DNA of 6,287 nt. It comes from an uncultured Clostridia bacterium (GTDB taxonomy: Bacteria; Bacillota; Clostridia; Oscillospirales; Butyricicoccaceae). The notes beneath the pieces were generated by a model. It was not told where the DNA came from, ran no database searches, and saw only the letters and a program-made list of their open reading frames with translations. The position numbers and the translations under genes are program-made. Each line of letters opens with the position of its first letter. Positions within the stretch are counted from its first letter, which is position 1. Below are positions 1-4,600 of this stretch, one piece after another. The stretch covers positions 1-6,287 of the forward strand of contig CALYTA010000067.1 in assembly GCA_945486175.1 (NCBI GenBank), in the 5' to 3' direction.

Positions 1-70
1 AAAAGGGGTTCTCTCAATAATAAATTATAAAACTTCTATATAAGTGTTGTGGTTATACCGCAGCAATTTT

Positions 71-937
71 TTATTGTTCGTCTGATATTTTGTACAGCGT
101 TTTGAACTCTGTAGGAGTGCAGTTCTTAGCCTTTTTGAACGCACGGTTAAAAGTGGTCAGGCTTGAGAAGCCTGCACGCATAGCGACTTCCGTGACTGAC
201 AGGGCAGGATCAATGAGAAGCCTTTCTGCCGCCTTTATGCGCTTTCCGTTTATATACTGTATGTAGGAAACGTTGTTGTACTTCTTGAAGATCCGTGAGA
301 AGTGATACTTGCTGTAGCCTGCGATATCCGCTATCTTTTCCAGCGGTATCTCGAACATATAGTTCTGGTTGATGTACTTCATCACCATGTTGAACTTCTT
401 GGAGTCCTCACGCCCTGCCGTTTCGCCTGCAAAGGCGTCGGCAGCCTGTGTAAGCTGGTACTCGCGGACAGCAGTTATCATATTTATAAGACAGAGATAA
501 ATCTTTACATCTGCAAGAGTCGATTTTGAATAGTACTCGGAATAGATATCCAGTATGCTCTTTCGGGAGAGTATATAAAGCTCCTTACTGACATTTGGCG
601 TTATGTAGAAGGCTTCGGAGAAAACGGGAAGCAGAGCCTCCAGCGCAGGGATATCGCTTATTATGCTGTTGTCGCACTGGAAGATAATTCGTCTGCCCTC
701 CTGTGCAGGCATCGAGTGGAGCTCGCCGGGAGGGATAATGATGATCTCCTTTTCGTTAAGGTGGTAATCGGTGCCGCCAACGGTAACTGTGAAGCCGTTA
801 TGCAAAGGTATGATGACTTCCACGGCGTTGTGCCAGTGAGTCGGATATTCCTCTATCTCATCGTTGTCATAGAGCATTACGAAACGCTGATTTTCGTATT
901 CAACGGTCTCGTATTCGCCCGACAGATTTTTAATCAT
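71..937 (-). CDS. AraC-family transcriptional regulator (cupin sensor domain plus double HTH)
   Basis: This 288-residue protein is a cytoplasmic DNA-binding regulator that probably senses a sugar or glycan-derived ligand. The N-terminal half (about 15-90) looks like an AraC-type cupin: a THWHNAVEVI stretch (residues 33-42) supplies cupin histidines, and IIPPGELHSM (67-76) supplies the second strand pair. The C-terminal 100 residues are the AraC/XylS DNA-binding domain. The first helix-turn-helix lies at about 198-219 (EKIADIAGYSKYHFSRIFKK) and the second at about 247-271, ending in the family signature NCTPTEFK (272-279). The length is normal for the family and the gene is complete. The start is fixed by an AAGGAGG Shine-Dalgarno 6 bp upstream. 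It is transcribed divergently from the gene at 1162, so that gene is its likely target. The family is clear, but the ligand cannot be read from the sequence. Confidence 0.93.
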   Translation of the reverse strand: MIKNLSGEYETVEYENQRFVMLYDNDEIEEYPTHWHNAVEVIIPLHNGFTVTVGGTDYHLNEKEIIIIPPGELHSMPAQEGRRIIFQCDNSIISDIPALEALLPVFSEAFYITPNVSKELYILSRKSILDIYSEYYSKSTLADVKIYLCLINMITAVREYQLTQAADAFAGETAGREDSKKFNMVMKYINQNYMFEIPLEKIADIAGYSKYHFSRIFKKYNNVSYIQYINGKRIKAAERLLIDPALSVTEVAMRAGFSSLTTFNRAFKKAKNCTPTEFKTLYKISDEQ

Positions 938-943
938 GATTAG

Positions 944-950
944 CCTCCTT
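944..950 (-). promoter_or_regulatory. Shine-Dalgarno of the AraC-family gene
   Basis: AAGGAGG on the minus strand, 6 nt from the ATG at 937-935. It is a near-perfect anti-16S match and decides the start. It directly abuts the reverse-oriented copy of the putative regulator box at 950-962, so binding there would cover the start of the leader. Confidence 0.8.
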
Positions 951-962
951 AATCAAAAATTG
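950..962 (-). promoter_or_regulatory. Putative AraC-regulator box, reverse orientation (box 3)
   Basis: The minus-strand sequence CAATTTTTGATTA is an exact inverted copy of the 13 bp at 1091-1103. It sits in the untranslated leader of the AraC-family gene next to its ribosome binding site, a position that would suit autoregulation. Binding by the neighbouring regulator is inferred. Confidence 0.45.
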
Positions 963-1010
963 TTGTGAATTTTATGTCAAACTCCGTGTTTTCACCTTGG
1001 AACTGGATAT

Positions 1011-1040
1011 ATTATACACTATTACGATAGTATTTGTAAA
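1011..1040 (-). promoter_or_regulatory. Sigma-A-type promoter for the AraC-family gene
   Basis: On the minus strand, TTTACA (1040-1035) and TATAAT (1016-1011) are separated by 18 bp. This is 5/6 and 6/6 to the sigma-70/sigma-A consensus. Transcription would start near 1004 and give a leader of about 65 nt to the ATG. Inferred from consensus match only. Confidence 0.6.
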
Positions 1041-1068
1041 GTGAATTTGAATAATTTGTGCAATGTTC

Positions 1069-1103
1069 GCATTTTTTGAATATCAAGTAGCAATTTTTGA
1101 TTA
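1069..1103 (+). promoter_or_regulatory. Tandem putative AraC-regulator boxes 1 and 2 upstream of the divergent gene
   Basis: GCATTTTTTGAATA (1069-1082) and GCAATTTTTGATTA (1090-1103) match at 12 of 14 positions. They lie in direct orientation with starts exactly 21 bp apart, which is two helical turns. This is the geometry of AraC-family half-sites such as araI1/araI2. Box 2 touches the position of the -35 element of the promoter at 1125-1130, whose own -35 is poor, so activator-dependent transcription is the simplest reading. The repeat and spacing are seen directly; the regulator that binds is inferred. Confidence 0.5.
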
Positions 1104-1124
1104 GTATAAATTGCCGAAGTGTAA

Positions 1125-1130
1125 TATAAT
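1125..1130 (+). promoter_or_regulatory. -10 element of the promoter for the gene at 1162
   Basis: A perfect TATAAT lies 31 bp before the ATG. No good -35 stands at 16-18 bp (TAGTAT at 1102-1107), so the promoter would be weak without an activator. This fits the tandem boxes just upstream. Confidence 0.5.
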
Positions 1131-1146
1131 ATCGTTAGAGCAAACG

Positions 1147-1154
1147 AAAGGTGA
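1147..1154 (+). promoter_or_regulatory. Shine-Dalgarno of the gene at 1162
   Basis: AAAGGTGA lies 7 nt before the ATG at 1162. It selects that start over the ATGs at 1154 and 1158, which are in other frames. Confidence 0.6.
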
Positions 1155-1161
1155 TGTATGA

Positions 1162-1944
1162 ATGTCTGTAAAATGCTATGAGACCGAATATGAGAATTTC
1201 GGGAAATGTCAATGCCTCGACAACGGCAGGATAAAGCTTATCGCTACTACCGATGTTGGACCGAGGATCGTTTTTTTTGGTTTTGTTGACGGCAGAAACA
1301 TTCTGTTTGAGGATATTGACAGGAATTTCTACGAGATGAACAGCGGCTACGGAGTGTGGTACGCTTACGGCGGACACCGCATCTGGTGCGCTCCCGAGGA
1401 AATGCCCGAAACTTATTTCCCTGATAATTCAAAGGTCGAGGCGTTTTTTGACAAAGGCACACTTACCCTCAGACCTGCAAGAACAAAATTTGATAAGCAG
1501 TTTGAGATACTGATAACTATGGGCGATGATGATACGGTCACTATCGACAACAGGATCACTAATTGCTCGGATAAGTCATCAAGATTTGCTCCGTGGTCTG
1601 TTACAGGACTTGCGGCAGGCGGTACAGAGGTGATCCCTCTTTGTACAGATGACAACGGATTCCTTCCAAACAGAACGATGGCTCTGTGGAGCTATTCCGA
1701 TGTAAATGACAAGAGATTCACTCTCAAAGATAGATATGCCCTGCTCAGACAGGACGCCAAGGCGGAAAAGCCTTTCAAAACAGGCTTCAATGTTACGGGA
1801 AAACAGATAATAGTGTCTCCGGCGTTACCTCCAAGCAGGTTTCACTGGCAGATGCATCGGAGGCTCCGGCCGCGAAGCCTGTTGAAGAAGCTCCGGCGGA
1901 AAAACCGGCAGCCGATAACGGCGCGAAATTCACCGCTGACATGA
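1162..1944 (+). CDS. Uncharacterised protein resembling the DUF4380/mutarotase-like beta-sandwich group; 3' end chimeric
   Basis: The frame runs 260 codons, but only about residues 1-213 look genuine. That part has short beta-strand-like segments and the motifs [15 protein letters not shown] (26-40), [10 protein letters not shown] (70-79) and [13 protein letters not shown] (142-154). I associate this pattern with DUF4380-type proteins, which are predicted to fold like aldose-1-epimerase; this is recognition from memory, not a search. There is no signal peptide or membrane segment, so a cytoplasmic, sugar-related role is a guess. After N-V-T-G (about 1789-1800) the translation becomes Arg/Pro-rich. 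It is then the wrong-frame reading of the srlE coding sequence, which is read correctly in another frame from about 1800. The true C-terminus is therefore missing. It is divergent from, and probably controlled by, the AraC-family gene. Confidence 0.7.
   Translation: MSVKCYETEYENFGKCQCLDNGRIKLIATTDVGPRIVFFGFVDGRNILFEDIDRNFYEMNSGYGVWYAYGGHRIWCAPEEMPETYFPDNSKVEAFFDKGTLTLRPARTKFDKQFEILITMGDDDTVTIDNRITNCSDKSSRFAPWSVTGLAAGGTEVIPLCTDDNGFLPNRTMALWSYSDVNDKRFTLKDRYALLRQDAKAEKPFKTGFNVTGKQIIVSPALPPSRFHWQMHRRLRPRSLLKKLRRKNRQPITARNSPLT
1795..1803. other. Chimeric junction 1: uncharacterised gene fused out of frame to srlE
   Basis: Homology-like protein sequence stops in frame 1 near 1800 and begins in frame 3 near 1803. 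The G+C level steps up at the same place. Neither gene is complete: the upstream one lacks its 3' end, and srlE lacks its start and EIIB domain. No insertion-sequence end, target duplication or attachment-like repeat is visible. An assembly or amplification chimera is likeliest; a real deletion or rearrangement cannot be excluded. Confidence 0.75.
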
Positions 1945-2507
1945 AGGTCTCTGAAACGCTGGCAAAGCAGGAGAAAAAGAGCTTCATCACGAAAATCGGC
2001 CTGGGCGTCGGCAAGATCGTCAACACGTTCTATCAGGCAGCCCGTGATGCGATTCAGACCTGTATCACAACGCTGCTCCCGTTCATGGCGTTTGTCTCCA
2101 TGCTCATCGGCATCATCAACGGCTCCGGCTTCGGCGATGCGTTTGCCAACATCCTGACCCCGCTTGCAGGCAACATTGTCGGCCTGCTGATCCTCGGCAT
2201 TATCTGCTCTATCCCGGGCCTGTCCGCACTGCTTGGCCCTGGCGCAGTTATCGCACAGATTGTCGGCACACTGGTCGGCGCAGAAATCGGCAAGGGCAAT
2301 ATCGCTCCGCAGCTCGCACTGCCGGCACTGTTCGCAATCAATACGCAGGGTGCCTGCGACTTCATCCCGGTTGGTCTGGGTCTCGCAGAAGCAGAAACCG
2401 AAACCATCGAGGTCGGCGTTCTGTCTGTCATGTACTCCCGCTTCCTCACCGGCTGGCTGCGTGTCCTGATTGCATACTTCGCAAGCTTCGGACTGTATGC
2501 TGCATAA
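1803..2507 (+). pseudogene. srlE: PTS glucitol/sorbitol-specific EIIBC subunit, 5'-truncated (first ATG in frame at 1941)
   Basis: SrlE joins the phosphoryl-transfer EIIB domain to part of the membrane channel of the sorbitol PTS. About 234 in-frame residues remain, against 319 in E. coli. The fragment starts at the end of EIIB: V-S-G-V at 1815-1826 matches VSGV near E. coli residue 109. The catalytic EIIB cysteine (VIDCGG region) is therefore absent. An Ala/Pro/Glu-rich linker follows (about 1848-1931), then the EIIC part. There [37 protein letters not shown] and ACDFIPVGL align almost word for word with E. coli SrlE, within about four hydrophobic segments. The first in-frame ATG (1941) lies inside the gene, has no good ribosome site, and would make 188 residues. 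It is probably not the natural start. srlB follows after 199 bp. The upstream srlA (EIIC) is not in the window. Confidence 0.88.
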
Positions 2508-2560
2508 ACAGATTTACATTCACCACTCTTTATCCTATTATCTTTTTCTATTCCGCAAAC

Positions 2561-2594
2561 GGCGTCCGGCGGCAGGCACAGTCCGCCGGATGCC
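2561..2594 (+). repeat. Stem-loop 1 in the srlE-srlB gap
   Basis: GGCGTCCGGCGG (2561-2572) pairs with CCGCCGGATGCC (2583-2594) over 12 positions with one G-U, around a 10-nt loop. The stem is very GC-rich. No U-tract follows, because stem-loop 2 starts at the next base. Confidence 0.7.
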
Positions 2595-2619
2595 GGCAAT
2601 CCGGATTTTCCGGATTGCC
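2595..2619 (+). repeat. Stem-loop 2, perfect 11-bp stem
   Basis: GGCAATCCGGA (2595-2605) and TCCGGATTGCC (2609-2619) are exact reverse complements around TTT. It abuts stem-loop 1 with no gap, so the RNA hairpins could stack. No T-run follows, so it is not a classical intrinsic terminator. Confidence 0.75.
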
Positions 2620-2622
2620 TGA

Positions 2623-2651
2623 GCAGGGACCGGGACTTCCCTCTTCCCTGC
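2623..2651 (+). repeat. Stem-loop 3 in the srlE-srlB gap
   Basis: GCAGGGA (2623-2629) pairs with TCCCTGC (2645-2651) around a 15-nt loop that can itself form a short GGGA/TCCC inner pairing. Weaker than the first two. Confidence 0.5.
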
Positions 2652-2691
2652 CGAGGCAATCTGAAAAATATCTTCTGATTCAAACGCATAT

Positions 2692-2698
2692 AAGGAGG
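2692..2698 (+). promoter_or_regulatory. Shine-Dalgarno of srlB
   Basis: AAGGAGG lies 8 nt before the ATG at 2707. It is a strong site that fixes the start. Confidence 0.8.
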
Positions 2699-2706
2699 AC
2701 ACTATC

Positions 2707-3072
2707 ATGAAAACCATCTATGAAAATCAGGTAAAAGCACTGGGAAGCTGTGTTGACGAGTTCAAGGACGCTGATATGTTTATTCTGTTCGGCGACAATG
2801 CGCCGGAAGAGCTGCGCGACTACTGCTATTCTGTCAGCGTCAATCCGATCAACGGCACGATTGCCGCAGGTCAGATTTTCAAGGTAGATGACTGTGAATA
2901 CAGAATCACCGCTGTCGGCACGGAAGCACCGGTCACACTTGCAGGCCTCGGCCACTGCACCATCAATTTCAGCGGCCAGACCACGGTTGACCTGCCGGGC
3001 ACGATCTATGTCGAGCACAAGCCGAAGCCGGATATCAAGGTTGGCACAGTCATTCAGATTCTGGAAGACTGA
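2707..3072 (+). CDS. srlB: PTS glucitol/sorbitol-specific EIIA component
   Basis: This 121-residue cytoplasmic protein matches the length of E. coli SrlB (about 123) and aligns without gaps through the first 90 residues. Shared elements are IY (4-5), G13, F28, AP (32-33), the YC pair (39-40), ITAVG (67-71), LGH (81-83), F88 and PGT (about 98-100). EIIA takes phosphate from HPr and passes it to the EIIB domain of SrlE. The E. coli phospho-acceptor His43 is Val43 here, and His45 is also Val, while His83 is kept. Either His83 or another residue does the chemistry in this branch, or the protein is regulatory. The strong ribosome site is 8 nt upstream. It lies between srlE and pgi on one strand, so the three probably form one transcription unit. 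Confidence 0.9.
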   Translation: MKTIYENQVKALGSCVDEFKDADMFILFGDNAPEELRDYCYSVSVNPINGTIAAGQIFKVDDCEYRITAVGTEAPVTLAGLGHCTINFSGQTTVDLPGTIYVEHKPKPDIKVGTVIQILED

Positions 3073-3094
3073 TTTCATATTATTTTAGGAAAAC

Positions 3095-3100
3095 AGGAGG
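3095..3100 (+). promoter_or_regulatory. Shine-Dalgarno of pgi
   Basis: AGGAGG lies 8 nt before the ATG at 3109, within the 36-bp srlB-pgi spacer. No promoter is evident in that spacer, which supports co-transcription. Confidence 0.8.
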
Positions 3101-3108
3101 AAGAGAAT

Positions 3109-4452
3109 ATGATTCAGCTCAACATCAAAAATGCAGGTCTGCGTGAGGGCGAACTGGAAAAAATGCAGCCGATGGTTGCAACCTCATATCAGACGCTGAT
3201 GGAGCGCAGCGGCGCGGGCAGCGAAATGCTCGGCTGGCTCAAGCTGCCGTTTGAGTATGACAATGAGGAATTTGCGCGCATCAAGGCCGCAGCAAAGCGC
3301 ATCCAGCAGCAGAGCGAGGTGCTGGTCTCCATCGGCATCGGCGGCTCCTATCTGGGCGCACGCGCAGGTATTGAATTTACCAAGGGCCCGTTTGCCAACC
3401 AGCTCGTCAAACAGGGCGAGGGTGTCGAGGTTTATTTTGCGGGCAGCAACATCAGCTCGGACTATGTACAGAATATCATGGACATCATCGGTGACCGCGA
3501 CTTCTCTGTCAATGTCATCTCCAAATCGGGCACAACAACCGAACCTGCCGTCGCGTTCCGTCTGTTCAAGGCAAAGCTGGAAGAAAAGTACGGCAAGGAA
3601 GGCGCGAAATCGCGTATCTATGCCACCACTGATGCGAAAAAGGGCGCGCTGCGCGGCCTTGCGGTCGAGGAGGGCTATGAAACCTTTGTTGTGCCGGATG
3701 CAACCGGCGGGCGCTTCTCCTGCCTGACCTCTGTCGGCTTGCTTCCGATGGCAGCCGCAGGCATCGACATCGATCAGGTGATGCAGGGCTGTGCCGACGC
3801 ATGCACGAAGTATGACAACCCTGATATGATGACCAATGATACCATGCTGTATGCAGCCATGCGCTTCCTGATGCTCATGAAGGGCAAGAGTGTTGAAATT
3901 CTGGCGAATTACGAGCCGTCGCTGACCATGTTCGGCGAATGGTACAAGCAGCTGATGGCGGAATCCGAGGGCAAGGACGGCAAGGGCCTGTTCCCTGTCT
4001 CTGCAAACTTCTCCACCGACCTGCATTCCATCGGACAGTTCATTCAGGACGGCGCGCGCACGATGTTTGAAACCGTACTGTGGGTAGAAAACTCCCGCCA
4101 GGATCTGACGGTACCGGACGATCCGGCAAATGTAGACGGTCTGAATTTTGCTTCCGGCCGCACCATGCAGTACATGAATGAAAAAGCCATGAAGGGCACT
4201 CTGCTCGCGCATGTCGATGGCGGCGTACCCAATCTGGTGCTCACTGTCAACGAATTGAGCGACTATACCTTCGGCGAACTGGTTTATTTCTTCTGGAAGA
4301 GTCTCGCGATCTCCGGCTATATGATCGGTGTCAATCCGTTTGACCAGCCGGGCGTCGAAGCATACAAGAAAAATATGTTCGCTCTGCTCGGCAAGCCGGG
4401 CTATGAGGATGCAAAGGCTGCGTTGGAAGCGCGCCTGTCCGATCTGACTTAA
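3109..4452 (+). CDS. pgi: Glucose-6-phosphate isomerase
   Basis: Pgi interconverts glucose-6-phosphate and fructose-6-phosphate in the cytosol. At 447 residues it is the short form typical of Firmicutes (about 450), not the 550-residue E. coli type. Substrate-binding motifs are SIGIGGSYLGARAG (74-87) and the phosphate loop SKSGTTTEP (138-146). The family signature around NPFDQPGVEAYKK is at 409-421. Catalytic residues by comparison with the Bacillus-type enzyme are Glu285 (in AESEGKDGKG), His306 (in STDLHSIGQ) and Lys420; the spacings of 21 and 114 residues agree. The gene is complete and ends before a terminator. Its place behind srlE-srlB suggests it handles fructose-6-phosphate from sorbitol-6-phosphate oxidation. 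All 17 glutamine codons are CAG, a useful genome signature. Confidence 0.97.
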   Translation: MIQLNIKNAGLREGELEKMQPMVATSYQTLMERSGAGSEMLGWLKLPFEYDNEEFARIKAAAKRIQQQSEVLVSIGIGGSYLGARAGIEFTKGPFANQLVKQGEGVEVYFAGSNISSDYVQNIMDIIGDRDFSVNVISKSGTTTEPAVAFRLFKAKLEEKYGKEGAKSRIYATTDAKKGALRGLAVEEGYETFVVPDATGGRFSCLTSVGLLPMAAAGIDIDQVMQGCADACTKYDNPDMMTNDTMLYAAMRFLMLMKGKSVEILANYEPSLTMFGEWYKQLMAESEGKDGKGLFPVSANFSTDLHSIGQFIQDGARTMFETVLWVENSRQDLTVPDDPANVDGLNFASGRTMQYMNEKAMKGTLLAHVDGGVPNLVLTVNELSDYTFGELVYFFWKSLAISGYMIGVNPFDQPGVEAYKKNMFALLGKPGYEDAKAALEARLSDLT

Positions 4453-4479
4453 TTCGCTTCCCCCATTTTCCTATTCTTT

Positions 4480-4522
4480 TTCCGCCAGGGCTGTTTCTTT
4501 CCCGCTCTGGCGGAATCATTTT
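4480..4522 (+). terminator. Rho-independent terminator after pgi
   Basis: TTCCGCCAGGGC (4480-4491) pairs with GCTCTGGCGGAA (4504-4515) over 12 positions including one G-U, with a 12-nt loop. It is followed by TCATTTT. It lies 27 bp after the pgi stop and separates the PTS/pgi unit from the ROK gene. Confidence 0.75.
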
Positions 4523-4533
4523 ATAAAAACCCG

Positions 4534-4562
4534 TTGCGATTTTTGCAAAATCGGAGTATGAT
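4534..4562 (+). promoter_or_regulatory. Promoter of the ROK-family regulator gene
   Basis: TTGCGA (4534-4539) and TATGAT (4557-4562) are exactly 17 bp apart, 4/6 and 5/6 to consensus. The predicted start is near 4569, giving a short leader of about 32-35 nt. It begins just after the pgi terminator, so the regulator is transcribed on its own. Confidence 0.6.
4537..4553 (+). promoter_or_regulatory. Putative operator palindrome in the ROK promoter
   Basis: CGATTTT (4537-4543) and AAAATCG (4547-4553) are perfect inverted arms around TGC. The site overlaps the end of the -35 and fills most of the spacer to the -10. A protein bound there would block RNA polymerase. AT-rich inverted operators are usual for ROK repressors (NagC, Mlc, XylR). 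Autorepression by the adjacent protein is inferred. Confidence 0.5.
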
Positions 4563-4600
4563 TAACTTTAATAAAAGTCTTTTTAAAAGCGGGTGAATCT

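Larger units (their letters stand above)
2508..2706 (+). other. Intergenic region rich in stem-loops between srlE and srlB
   Basis: This 199-bp gap is unusually long for adjacent PTS subunit genes. It opens with an AT/pyrimidine-rich stretch (about 2514-2555) and then carries three consecutive inverted repeats (2561-2594, 2595-2619, 2623-2651). It ends at the srlB ribosome site. I see no good reading frame or clear promoter in it. It may set mRNA stability or partial termination between the subunits, or be a dispersed intergenic repeat. Confidence 0.55.

Noticed and set aside
1..70. Terminator downstream of the AraC-family gene
   Set aside because: Only a very short GGTATAACC palindrome and A/T runs are present. 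There is no stable stem followed by a T-tract in the direction of transcription.
975..980. Perfect TTGACA on the minus strand as the -35 of the AraC-family gene
   Set aside because: The matching -10 position (952-957) reads TTTGAT, which is poor, and would place the start almost at the ribosome site. The 1011-1040 promoter fits better.
1780..1830. Insertion sequence, phage or integration site explaining the junction
   Set aside because: No terminal inverted repeats, target-site duplication, tRNA or recombinase gene is visible near either junction.
1941..1944. ATGA overlap suggesting translational coupling between the gene at 1162 and srlE
   Set aside because: The overlap is accidental. The upstream frame is already wrong-frame srlE sequence there, and the srlE frame extends well upstream of this ATG.
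2054..2689. 211-codon minus-strand frame over srlE and the following gap
   Set aside because: It covers the conserved EIIC coding region on the other strand and is Pro/Ser-rich without motifs.
3184..4212. 342-codon open frame on the minus strand
   Set aside because: It lies wholly within pgi, which has complete catalytic motifs. The antisense translation has no recognisable motif, and high G+C coding sequence often leaves such open antisense frames.
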